From Streptomyces sp. RerS4 (lineage in GTDB: Bacteria > Actinomycetota > Actinomycetes > Streptomycetales > Streptomycetaceae): a DNA stretch of 64,000 nucleotides. The stretch is from contig NZ_CP097322.1 of NCBI RefSeq assembly GCF_023515955.1, positions 4,822,501 through 4,886,500 on the forward strand, written 5' to 3'. Of the stretch, positions 9,416 to 19,595 are shown piece after piece; position 1 is the stretch's first letter, and the number at the start of each line of letters is the position of its first letter. The notes under the pieces were generated by a model. That model saw only the letters and a program-made list of their open reading frames with translations. It was not told where the DNA came from and did not search any database. The position numbers and the translations under genes are program-made.

Positions 9416-10537
9416 TCAAGACGAGGCCGGCGAGCTGCCCGGAAGGGTGACGAGGATGCGGCACCCCCGGGCCGATTCGGCCACGCCGATGTGGCCTCCG
9501 TGCAGGCCAACGGCCCAGCGGGCGATCGCCAGCCCCAGACCGGTGCCCCCGTCGCCGCCCCCGGAGGACCCCCGGTTGAACCGCTCGAAGACCCGGTGGC
9601 GCTCCGCCTCCGGGATCCCGGGGCCCTCGTCGACGACCTCCAGGGCCAGGCTCCCCGGCGCGTCGCCCGCCCGCGCCCGGACGGTGACCCGACCGTGCGG
9701 GGGGCTGTGCTTGACCGCGTTGTCGATCAGGTTGGCCACCACCTGGTGCAGCCGCTCCGCGTCCGCGTACGCCGTCAGCTCCGACGGGAACACGTCCAGG
9801 TGCAGGTGCACGTCGTTGCGGGTGTGCCCGCCCGAACCGGTGGACAGCCCCGGCCGGCCCGCCGCCGCGAGGCCCGACTCCTTGAGCACCCCCGACAGGT
9901 AGGGCCACACCTCGAAGCGGCGGGCCCGCAGCGGCACGACCCCGTTGTCCACGCGGGACAGGTCCAACAGGGTCTCCACGAGCCGGCCCAGGCGTTCCGT
10001 CTGCTTCAGCATCGTGCGCATGGTCTCCGGATCGGCGTTCGACACCCCGTCCACCACGTTCTCCAGCACCGCCCGCAGCGCCGCGATCGGCGTCCGCAGT
10101 TCGTGCGAGACGTTCGCGACCAGTTCCCTACGGTGCCTGTCCACGGCCTCCAGATCGTCCGCCATCAGGTTGATCGTGACGGCCAGATCGCCCAGCTCGT
10201 CGCGGCGGCCCGCCCCGCGCACCCGGCGCGTGTAATCCCCGTGGGATATCGCCCGCGCCACCGTCGTCATGTCGTCCAGCGGCGCCGTCAGTCCGTGCGC
10301 CACGAACTGCGTGATCAGCATCGAGGCGATCACCGAGAAGACCGTGATGAACCGCAGCTCGGTATCGGTGCGCAGGGCCACCAGCAGCAGCCCCGTCGTG
10401 ATGAACACCGACACCACGACGAGCGTGCCCAGCTTCGTCTTGATCGAGAACGGCGAGAAGGGCCGCAGCCCCCCGGTGCGAGCACCGGCTCCACCGGAGC
10501 GGCTGACGCCGCGCCCTCGATCGCGTCCCGCGCTCAC
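9416..10537 (-). CDS. Two-component sensor histidine kinase
   Basis: The 373-residue membrane kinase has two N-terminal transmembrane segments (TKLGTLVVVSVFITTGLLL and an ITVFSVIASMLI stretch) with almost no extracytoplasmic loop. A HAMP linker, a HisKA dimerisation helix with NVSHELRTP, and a HATPase domain (N box NLIDNAVKHSPP, G1 DEGPGIP, G2 GGTGLGLAIA) follow. The GTG start overlaps the stop of the response regulator (GTGA), so the pair is translationally coupled. The tiny loop suggests sensing in or at the membrane. The signal and targets are unknown; the adjacent 2-oxoglutarate dehydrogenase gene may or may not be regulated. Confidence 0.93.
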   Translation of the reverse strand: MSAGRDRGRGVSRSGGAGARTGGLRPFSPFSIKTKLGTLVVVSVFITTGLLLVALRTDTELRFITVFSVIASMLITQFVAHGLTAPLDDMTTVARAISHGDYTRRVRGAGRRDELGDLAVTINLMADDLEAVDRHRRELVANVSHELRTPIAALRAVLENVVDGVSNADPETMRTMLKQTERLGRLVETLLDLSRVDNGVVPLRARRFEVWPYLSGVLKESGLAAAGRPGLSTGSGGHTRNDVHLHLDVFPSELTAYADAERLHQVVANLIDNAVKHSPPHGRVTVRARAGDAPGSLALEVVDEGPGIPEAERHRVFERFNRGSSGGGDGGTGLGLAIARWAVGLHGGHIGVAESARGCRILVTLPGSSPASS

Positions 10538-11274
10538 GACTGCGCCGGGGTCTCCAGGGCGTACCCGACGCCGTGGACCGTACGGATCCGCTCGGCGCCG
10601 ATCTTCCGGCGCAGCGCCTTGATGTGGCTGTCGACCGTACGGGTCCCCGACGCGTCGGCCCAGTCCCACACCTCCGCGAGCAGCTGCTCGCGCGAGAGCA
10701 CCGCGCGCGGCGTGCCCGCCAGGCACACCAGCAGGTCGAACTCGGTCGGCGTCAGGTGCACGTCCTCCGCCTGCACCCGGACCCGGCGCTGCGCGTGGTC
10801 GATCTCCAGATCGCCGAGGCGCAGCAGGGCCCCGCGCGGGGCGGTCGCGGCCAGCGTGGCCCGCTCCACCCGGCGCAGCAGGACGTGCACCCGCGCGGCC
10901 AGCTCCCGCATCGAGAACGGCTTCGTCATGTAGTCGTCCGCCCCGACGCCGAGCCCGACCAGCATGTCGGTCTCGTCGTCCCGGGCCGTCAGCATCAGCA
11001 CCGGGACCGGCCGCTGCGCCTGCACGCGCCGGCACACCTCCAGCCCGTCGAAGCCGGGCAGCATGACGTCCAGCACCAGCAGCTCGGGCAGCCAGCTCTC
11101 GGCCGCCGCCACGGCGGCCGGCCCGTCGTACGCCGTCTGCACCTGGAAGCCCTCGGCGCGCAGCCGGGCCGCGATGGCGTCGGCGATGGTGCGGTCGTCC
11201 TCGACCACGAGCACGCGCCGCTGGGCGCCGGGGGTGGCCGCGGCGCCGTTGTGGGTGGTGTGTGTCTGTTCCAT
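10534..11274 (-). CDS. OmpR/PhoB-family response regulator
   Basis: The 246-residue protein has a receiver domain (acidic pocket VVEDD, phospho-acceptor Asp69 in LVLDVMLPGFDG, Lys118 in YMTKPF). A C-terminal winged helix (LTPTEFDLL, RTVDSHIKALRRKIG, RTVHGVGYALE) binds DNA. It is upstream of and overlaps its cognate kinase by four bases. The ATG start gives MEQTHTTHNG and is preceded by GGGGCGGG; in-frame upstream codons give a leader-like sequence and are less likely. Confidence 0.95.
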   Translation of the reverse strand: MEQTHTTHNGAAATPGAQRRVLVVEDDRTIADAIAARLRAEGFQVQTAYDGPAAVAAAESWLPELLVLDVMLPGFDGLEVCRRVQAQRPVPVLMLTARDDETDMLVGLGVGADDYMTKPFSMRELAARVHVLLRRVERATLAATAPRGALLRLGDLEIDHAQRRVRVQAEDVHLTPTEFDLLVCLAGTPRAVLSREQLLAEVWDWADASGTRTVDSHIKALRRKIGAERIRTVHGVGYALETPAQS

Positions 11275-11391
11275 GTCCCGCCCCTGAAGATCCCGCGTGA
11301 TAGGGGTGCAGCGTAGAGGAGGCACCGGCCTGCGGCCATGCGGGGTTCGGACAGGGGGATGCGGGCTGACGCCCGGGGACGCCCAACTCTC

Positions 11392-12006
11392 CTACGGGGC
11401 CGCGTCGAAGGCCGGGAGCCGGTCGAGTACCTTCTCCAGGGCCGGAGCGAGCGCCCCTTGGTCGCCGCGCACGGTGTGGCCGCCGTAGGTGAAGGCGTAC
11501 GCGAATCCGTCGTACACGGGCGGATCGGCCTTCGCCTCCCGGGGCAGGCGGGCGAAGTCCGCCTCGCCCAGCGCCCGACGCAGGTCCGCCAGGGCGGCCC
11601 CCGTCAGCCGCCCGGTCTTCAGCACCTCGGCCTTGCCGTCGACCAGGGTCCACGAGCCGTCGGCCCGGACCAGCAGCCCCCTGGAGCGGCCGGCGAAGCC
11701 GCCGGTACGGATCACCGTGACGAGGTGCTCGGTCCGGGACTCGGGGGAGGCCGAGGGCGCGGGCGAGCCCGTGGGGCCGGGGCTGCCGGCGGGAGGTGTG
11801 GGCGTCGTGGGCGTGGGCGTCGTGGGGGTTGTGGGCGTCGCCCTCGCGGGGGCGCCGGGGCTCCCGGACGGCCGGGACGACGACCCGGCGGGCTCCGGGC
11901 GCCGCCGCCCGCAGCCGCCCAGCAGCGCCACCGCCAGCGCGGTCGCCGCCACCGCACCGGCCGCCCGTGGCGCCCGTACCGCTCCCGCCGTCCGCACCGT
12001 TCGCAC
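11392..12006 (-). CDS. Putative lipoprotein with Pro/Thr-rich linker
   Basis: The 204-residue protein has a lipoprotein signal (basic N-terminus, AATALAVALLGGC lipobox). A low-complexity Pro/Ser/Thr stretch rich in TPTTPT repeats spans the wall-proximal region. A roughly 100-residue globular domain follows (TEHLVTVIRTGGF...SWTLVDG...GRLTGAALADLRRAL...YAFTYGGHTVRGDQGAL), of a kind often seen in actinobacterial lipoproteins of unknown function. The GTG start sits 5 nt after GGAGG. It is divergent from the glycosyltransferase gene. Confidence 0.85.
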   Translation of the reverse strand: MRTVRTAGAVRAPRAAGAVAATALAVALLGGCGRRRPEPAGSSSRPSGSPGAPARATPTTPTTPTPTTPTPPAGSPGPTGSPAPSASPESRTEHLVTVIRTGGFAGRSRGLLVRADGSWTLVDGKAEVLKTGRLTGAALADLRRALGEADFARLPREAKADPPVYDGFAYAFTYGGHTVRGDQGALAPALEKVLDRLPAFDAAP

Positions 12007-12084
12007 ACCCACCTCCGCGGGTCCCGCACCGAACCCCGAGTATGGAGTCCCCACCCCGCTACGGAAAGCACCCCGGAGACCGTC

Positions 12085-13437
12085 ATCCGCCACCTGGCCC
12101 CCTGGCGCGCGCTGCCCCCGCTCCTCGCCCTCGTCCTCGGTGTCGTCGGCCTCGAACGCGGTCCCGGCGGCGGCAGCATGTGGCGCGACGAGTCCACCAC
12201 CTGGCAGGTCGCCCACCGCCCCCTGCCCGAGCTGGGCGGACTCCTCGGACAGGTCGACGCCGTCCACGGCCTCCACTACCTCCTCATGCACGGGGTGTTC
12301 GCCCTCTGGGACGGCGGCCTGTGGGCCCTGCGCCTGCCGTCCGTCGTCGCCACGGCCCTCGCCGCCGCCGGGGTGGCCGCCGTCGCGCACCGCCTCGCCG
12401 GCGAGCGGGCCGCGCTGATCGCCGGCTGCGCCTACGCCGTGCTGCCGCCCGTACAGATGTACGCGCAGGAAGGTCGCTCGTACGCGCTGGTCTCCGCCGC
12501 CGTGGCGTGGGCGACCTACCTGATGCTGCGCGAGCGGTGGGTCGCCTACGGGGTGGTGCTGCTGCTGGGCTGCTGGCTGCACGAGTTCGCCGTCCTCGCC
12601 CTCCTCGCGCACGCGCCCACCGCCCACCGGGCGCGCGGCTGGCGGTGGAGCGCCGCCGCGGTCTGCGCCGGACTGCTGCCGTTGGCGCTGGTCAGCGCCC
12701 GGCAGGCGCAGGCGCAGCTGGGCTGGCTCGGGCGGCCGAGCTGGCAGGACTGGCTGGCCTACGGGGTCCTCGCGGCGGCCGTCCTGCTCCTCGCCCGGGG
12801 CTGCGCGCAGCGCGAGCTGGTCCGCGTCGCCGTCCCCCTCGCCCTGCTGCCGGCCGGGCTGCTGATGGCGGTCTCCCTCGTCCACCCCTGGTACGTCGAC
12901 CGGTACGTCCTCTACGCGCTGGCCGGGCCCGCCCTGCTCATCGGGGCGCGGCTCGCCCGGACCCGGTCCTGGTGGCCGTGGCTGCTGGTCGCCGCGCTGC
13001 TGGTGCCCGCCGGCTGGTGGTCCGTCCGGCTGCGCACCCCCGAGGCCCGCAAGGACGACGTGCTCGCCGTCGCCGCCGCCGTCCGGGAGCGGGCCCGGCC
13101 CGGGGACGCGGTGCTGTTCATGCCGTCGCGCCGGCGCGAGTGGCTGCTGTCCTCCCCGGACCTCTACGCGGGCCTGCGCGACGTCGCCCTCGACCGCGGC
13201 CCGGCGGCCTCGCGCAGCCTCCACGGCACCGAACTGCCGCCCGAGCGGATCCGCGAGGCCCTGCTCCGCTCGCCCCGGGTGGTGGCCCTGCTGGACCCGG
13301 TGGGACAACCGCTGGACCCCTACCCCGCCGAGGCGGCCAAACGCGACACCCTGGCCGCCTCCTTCGAACGCTGCTCCGAGACCGCCGTCCGCGGAGCCCG
13401 GATCGTGGTGTACGCCCGCCCCGGCGACTGCGGCTGA
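12085..13437 (+). CDS. GT-C fold membrane glycosyltransferase-like protein (family 39 type); start uncertain
   Basis: The protein of about 450 residues has roughly ten transmembrane helices. A first helix (LPPLLALVLGVVGL) is followed by the acidic motif WRDEST in the first outer loop, as in GT-C enzymes that use lipid-linked sugars, and the C-terminal domain is soluble. No ATG, GTG or TTG precedes the first helix in this frame: the first is ATG 12178, inside the outer loop. ATC 12085 lies after GGAG at normal spacing and is used here as a placeholder. An ATG at 12042 would join this frame if one C of the C-run at 12047-12050 were extra, giving MESHPATESTPETVIRHL. Codon bias marks the frame as coding throughout. 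Confidence 0.75.
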   Translation: MRHLAPWRALPPLLALVLGVVGLERGPGGGSMWRDESTTWQVAHRPLPELGGLLGQVDAVHGLHYLLMHGVFALWDGGLWALRLPSVVATALAAAGVAAVAHRLAGERAALIAGCAYAVLPPVQMYAQEGRSYALVSAAVAWATYLMLRERWVAYGVVLLLGCWLHEFAVLALLAHAPTAHRARGWRWSAAAVCAGLLPLALVSARQAQAQLGWLGRPSWQDWLAYGVLAAAVLLLARGCAQRELVRVAVPLALLPAGLLMAVSLVHPWYVDRYVLYALAGPALLIGARLARTRSWWPWLLVAALLVPAGWWSVRLRTPEARKDDVLAVAAAVRERARPGDAVLFMPSRRREWLLSSPDLYAGLRDVALDRGPAASRSLHGTELPPERIREALLRSPRVVALLDPVGQPLDPYPAEAAKRDTLAASFERCSETAVRGARIVVYARPGDCG

Positions 13438-13520
13438 ACTCCGCCCCGGAGGAGCGCCGTCGAGTACGCGAGGATGAGCGGCGGGCCGCCCGTCCGCCAC
13501 GCCCCAGGAGGTTTCGCCGT

Positions 13521-14411
13521 ATGACCCCGTTGACACCGTCCGAGAACCCCGCCGTCGGGGCGGCGCCCGCGCCGGTGGCCTTGTCCGGGCCGCTGATCGG
13601 CGTCGAGCGGCTCGCGGAGCACCTCGGCGCGCCCGGCCTCGTCCTCTTCGACGCCTCCGTCGGCGCGCACCGGGGCGGCTCCCCGAGGCTGCCGGGCGCC
13701 CGGCCGTTCGACCTCGACGGGGCCCTGTCGGACCACGACGCCGCCGCCCCGCACACGATGCCCGGGGCGGACCGGTTCGCCGAGGCCCTGCGGGAGCTCG
13801 GCGTCGACGACACGGACGCGGTGGTCGTCTACGACGCCGCCGGGATCTACTCCAGCGCCCGCGCCTGGTGGATGCTGCGCGCCATGGGCTTCGACCGCGC
13901 GGCCGTCCTGGACGGGGGACTGCCGGCCTGGCGCGCCGCCGGCCTGCCCGTCGAGGACCGCCCGGCGGCCTACGAGGGCCCGCGCGGCTCCTTCACCGCC
14001 CGACCCCGTACCGGGCTGCTGGTCGACGCCGACACCGTCGCGCGGGCCCTGACCGATCCGGCGGCGGCGGTGCTCGACGCCCGCACCCCCGGCCGCTTCG
14101 AGGGCACCGCCCCGGAGCCCCGGCCGGGGCTGCGCGGCGGCCACATGCCGGGCGCGGTGAACCTGCCCTTCGGGGAACTCCTGCGCCCCGACGGCCTGAT
14201 GCGGCCGGCCGCCGAGCTGCGCGAGGCCTTCGCGCGGGCCGCCGGGGACCGGGAGCGGCTCTACTTCAGCTGTGGTTCCGGGGTCACGGCCTGCGTCCTC
14301 GCGCTGGGCGCGACGCTCGCGGGCCACCGCGACACGGCGGTCTACGACGGCTCCTGGAGCGAGTGGGGCCTGCCCTCGCCGGCGCGGCCGGTGGCCACGG
14401 GCCGCGCGTAG
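13521..14411 (+). CDS. Tandem-rhodanese sulfurtransferase (thiosulfate/3-mercaptopyruvate type)
   Basis: The 296-residue protein has two rhodanese domains. The N-terminal domain is the inactive partner (LVLFDASV, WWMLRAMGF, VLDGGLPAWRAAG). The C-terminal domain carries the active-site loop CGSGVTA with Cys251 after YFSCGSG. That loop composition resembles mercaptopyruvate sulfurtransferases (SseA) more than thiosulfate enzymes. It would transfer sulfane sulfur to cyanide or thiols in the cytosol. The start follows CAGGAGG with good spacing. It is downstream of the glycosyltransferase on the same strand, but no functional link is apparent. Confidence 0.92.
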   Translation: MTPLTPSENPAVGAAPAPVALSGPLIGVERLAEHLGAPGLVLFDASVGAHRGGSPRLPGARPFDLDGALSDHDAAAPHTMPGADRFAEALRELGVDDTDAVVVYDAAGIYSSARAWWMLRAMGFDRAAVLDGGLPAWRAAGLPVEDRPAAYEGPRGSFTARPRTGLLVDADTVARALTDPAAAVLDARTPGRFEGTAPEPRPGLRGGHMPGAVNLPFGELLRPDGLMRPAAELREAFARAAGDRERLYFSCGSGVTACVLALGATLAGHRDTAVYDGSWSEWGLPSPARPVATGRA

Positions 14412-14511
14412 AACTGCTGGTCCGCGGGTGTCCGGGCCGGGGGATAACCCCACCACCGGCTCGGGTACCGGCACCAGCGCGGAGCGTGACGGCCCCGGCC
14501 AGACTGACGGC

Positions 14512-15288
14512 ATGGCATCCCACACCCCGTCAGACCGCCCCGCCCGCACGCCCCTGGCCGCCGCCGCCTTCGCCGTCACCCTGTCGGCGGCCGCCCTGCT
14601 GGTGACGGCCTGCTCCCCGGTGGAGCGGGTCGCGACCAAGAGCGTCGCCGCCGACGCCACGGTCGCCGAGGCGGTCACGGCGGTGGAGGTCCTCGACGCC
14701 CGCAGCGGCGACGTCGAGGTCACCACGGGCGGCGGGCCCGGGGTGAGCATCCGCCGCACCGTGCACTACCGGGGCGACGCCGTGCCCCGGCCCGGTCAGA
14801 GCGTGTCCGGCGGGGTGCTGACGTTCACCGAGGGCTGCGCGGGCACGTGCCGGGTCGACTACCGCCTGGAGGTGCCGGCCTCGGCGAAGGTCAAGGTCAC
14901 CAACAGCAGCGGTCGGATCACCGTGACGGGCGTCGGCGCCGCCGAGCTGGAGTCGAGCTCCGGCGACGTACGGGCCGAGCGCGTCACGGGGCCACTGAAG
15001 ATCCGTACCTCTTCCGGTGACATCACCGGCACGGCCCTCGACGCCGCCGAGACCGCGGTGCGCTCGGGCTCGGGCGACGCGACCCTGGACTTCACGCGGG
15101 CGCCCGCCGCGGTGTCGGTCACCGCGAGCTCCGGCGACGTCACCCTGAAGGTCCCGTCGGCCCCGTACCGCCTGGAGACCTCCACGAACTCGGGCAGCCG
15201 CGACCTCACCCTCCCCGCCACCCCCACCGCCCCCTCCGGCCTCACCGTGCGCACCACCTCGGGCGACATCCGGGTGTCCGCCGTCTGA
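14512..15288 (+). CDS. DUF4097-like beta-repeat lipoprotein
   Basis: The 258-residue protein starts with a lipoprotein signal (LSAAALLVTAC, lipobox Cys near residue 34). It then forms a right-handed beta-like repeat: the phrase SSGDV/SSGDI or SGSGD recurs about every 20 residues (VTNSSGRITV, ESSSGDVRAE, RTSSGDITGT, RSGSGDATLD, TASSGDVTLK, RTTSGDIRVS). This is the pattern of DUF4097/adhesin-like domains with a putative auto-transporter-like fold, anchored here on the outer face of the membrane. Function is unknown. It is upstream of lon but has its own spacing and stop. Confidence 0.88.
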   Translation: MASHTPSDRPARTPLAAAAFAVTLSAAALLVTACSPVERVATKSVAADATVAEAVTAVEVLDARSGDVEVTTGGGPGVSIRRTVHYRGDAVPRPGQSVSGGVLTFTEGCAGTCRVDYRLEVPASAKVKVTNSSGRITVTGVGAAELESSSGDVRAERVTGPLKIRTSSGDITGTALDAAETAVRSGSGDATLDFTRAPAAVSVTASSGDVTLKVPSAPYRLETSTNSGSRDLTLPATPTAPSGLTVRTTSGDIRVSAV

Positions 15289-15351
15289 GTGGTCCCTGCG
15301 TTGTTCGCCCCCGGCGAACGGGAGTTGGGGAACATTGTCGGGCGCAGAACC

Positions 15352-15372
15352 ATTGAGTCGACATAGCTCAAC
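15352..15372. promoter_or_regulatory. HAIR-like HspR operator upstream of lon
   Basis: ATTGAGT, 7 bp, GCTCAAC at 22-42 bp before the start codon fits the HAIR consensus CTTGAGT-N7-ACTCAAG with one central and two outer mismatches. Published work on Streptomyces lividans showed that lon is repressed by HspR through such an element, so heat-shock control is likely here too. Confidence 0.8.
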
Positions 15373-15393
15373 TTCACTGCCGGAGGGAAGATC

Positions 15394-17793
<2,400 letters not shown>

Positions 17794-17815
17794 CCCGCGC
17801 GGCACCCACCTCCCC

Positions 17816-17852
17816 GGGCCCGGGGCACCCGCTTCGGCGGGGCCCCGGGCCC
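17816..17852 (+). terminator. lon terminator hairpin with TTCG tetraloop
   Basis: GGGCCCGGGGC (17816-17826) pairs with 17842-17852. After a single bulged A, an inner CCCGC/GCGGG stem closes on a TTCG loop, giving 16 pairs in all. There is no T-tract, as is usual in Streptomyces. Confidence 0.75.
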
Positions 17853-17952
17853 CCGCCGTACCCGCTGCGAAATACTGACCTCCGTACCGGGAGGCCCCAC
17901 GCCACCCGACCCACCAGGACTCACCCAGAGGCATCACGAAACGGAGCGGGAC

Positions 17953-18393
17953 GTGCACGGGAGCGAAGACCAGGAGTTCCTTGCCCTGGAGCGGGAACTG
18001 TCCGTCTTCCTCCGGCGGGCCCGCGCCTCCTCCGGCGAGATGGCCCGCGCCCTCCACCCCGAGCTGGAGCCGGCCGCGTACGGGCTCCTCGTACGGCTGG
18101 AGGCCGCCGGCCGCCAGCGGGCCACCGAACTCGCCGCCTACTTCGGCGTCGGCAAGGCCACCATGAGCCGCCAGCTGCGCGCCCTGGAGGTCCTCGGCCT
18201 GGTGGCCCGCGAGCCCGACCCGGCCGACGGCCGCGCCTTCCTCATCGGACTCACCGAGGAAGGGCGCGAGCGCTTCCTGCGGGTCCGGGGCGCCCGGCGC
18301 GAGCGGTACATGCGCAAGCTCGCCGACTGGGACCGCGGCGAGGTCGCGGAACTGGCGCGACTGCTACACCAGTTGAACTCCGGCGAGGAGTGA
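17953..18393 (+). CDS. MarR-family transcriptional regulator
   Basis: The 146-residue winged-helix protein has the MarR layout: a helical N-terminus (LERELSVFLRRARASSGEM), recognition region RATELAAYFGVGKATMSRQLRALEVLGLV and the wing REPDPADGRAFLIGLTEEG with the conserved DGR. Such proteins bind as dimers to palindromes, usually near their own gene. The GTG start has GGAGCG upstream. It converges on the PP2C-like gene after 47 bp; its target is not evident. Confidence 0.93.
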   Translation: MHGSEDQEFLALERELSVFLRRARASSGEMARALHPELEPAAYGLLVRLEAAGRQRATELAAYFGVGKATMSRQLRALEVLGLVAREPDPADGRAFLIGLTEEGRERFLRVRGARRERYMRKLADWDRGEVAELARLLHQLNSGEE

Positions 18394-18440
18394 CAACCTC
18401 CTCCGCTCAGAGCTCCGCTCCGGTCAAAGCTCCGCTCCGC

Positions 18441-19217
18441 TCAGAGCTCCGCGTAGACCACCGAGGCGTCGTCGTGCCGCTTGCGGCGGGCCGACGGGCG
18501 CAGCGGGTCGGACTCGATGGCGCGGACCCGGCCGATCAGCCCCTCCGCGCCCTCCTTGCGCAGCACGTCCAGGCACTCGGCCCAGTCGCCCTCCGCGAAC
18601 GTGTCCGTCCACCGGCTCGCCCCGTCCGTGAGCGCGGCCAGCGCCCGGACCTCCCCGCGCGGGGTGCGCCCGATCACCGCACGGGCCGCCACCTCCGGGT
18701 CGGCGGCCGCCGTGTAGAAGCCGCCGGCCGCGTTGCGCAGCGCGTCGGTGGCGGCCGTGGAGCCGAGCACCTCGCGCGGGATCCGGTCCAGCCGGTCGTC
18801 CAGCACCGCCGTCACCACGCCGCCGGGTCCGCGCAGCAGGAGCACCGAGTCGGAGAGCACCAGGTGCTCCACGTACGCCTCGTCCCAGCGCACTACGACC
18901 ACCGTCGCCTGCGGGGTGCGGACGTGAGAAAGGTCACAGCTGTCGCGGTGGGCGTCGGCGGTGTCCGTGATGGCCTCGGCGAGGATCCGGTCCAGCGGCA
19001 TGTCCCGCCGCGATCCGGACAGTTCGGTCAATCGGCCGCCCAAACGGGTCGAGAACCAGGCCACTCCGTGGACGCAGCCGTCGTCACCGCCGCGCGGCGG
19101 CGTCACCCCGTCGAGGACGACCAGGACGCCGCCTCCCGACGCAGGTGTCGCGGCCGACACCCAATCCTCATTGGGGCGTTCCGGGTTGCCGGGGGCCGTG
19201 GCCAGGTCGATGCGCAT
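18441..19217 (-). CDS. PP2C-like serine/threonine phosphatase domain protein
   Basis: The 258-residue cytosolic protein resembles compact PP2C-like proteins of actinobacteria. Asp-containing motifs appear at the N-terminus (NPERPNEDWV), then VLVVLDGVTPP, a mid motif LVLSDSVLLL, ALTDGASRW and C-terminal HDDASVVYAE. The metal-binding aspartates expected for PP2C (near NEDW, DGV, TDGAS and DDAS) seem to be present, although spacing is shorter than in classical PP2C. The ATG follows GGGGAG; longer upstream frames have poor starts. It is divergent from the conservon genes, with about 380 bp between them. Confidence 0.8.
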   Translation of the reverse strand: MRIDLATAPGNPERPNEDWVSAATPASGGGVLVVLDGVTPPRGGDDGCVHGVAWFSTRLGGRLTELSGSRRDMPLDRILAEAITDTADAHRDSCDLSHVRTPQATVVVVRWDEAYVEHLVLSDSVLLLRGPGGVVTAVLDDRLDRIPREVLGSTAATDALRNAAGGFYTAAADPEVAARAVIGRTPRGEVRALAALTDGASRWTDTFAEGDWAECLDVLRKEGAEGLIGRVRAIESDPLRPSARRKRHDDASVVYAEL

Positions 19218-19595
19218 GCGGTCATTCTCCCCGCCGGCACCGGGCCGACGCCGAGTAGGTACGTACCAATGTGCGGGGCGGACGGGAGCGCTCCGGGACG
19301 GCGTTACCGACGGTCCGGCCGCGATGTGGGCGGGCATATTGCCAAAGCCCGGCTCGATCTTTCAACCACCCGCCCACGACGGGCCCCTGACGCGGGATGT
19401 CCGAGTTGGTCGGCCACTCCTCCGTGATGTTCACTCCTTCGAGTGGCCGCGTGGGCGATGGGCGGCTCTCCTCCCAACACACTGCGAAGGTCTGAGGCGG
19501 TACGAGGGGGCAGGGGGCGTTTACTTGTTGACCGGCCGTTACCTCGGCCACACGAGTAGACGAGCACGAGCACACGTACAGGATTGCGAGCACCG
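19218..19595. promoter_or_regulatory. Intergenic region between the PP2C-like gene and cvnA
   Basis: These 378 bp hold no convincing gene. They must contain the divergent promoters. A TTGACC-type element lies about 70 bp upstream of the cvnA start, with no clear -10 at ideal spacing. Base composition is less GC-rich than in flanking genes. Confidence 0.5.
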
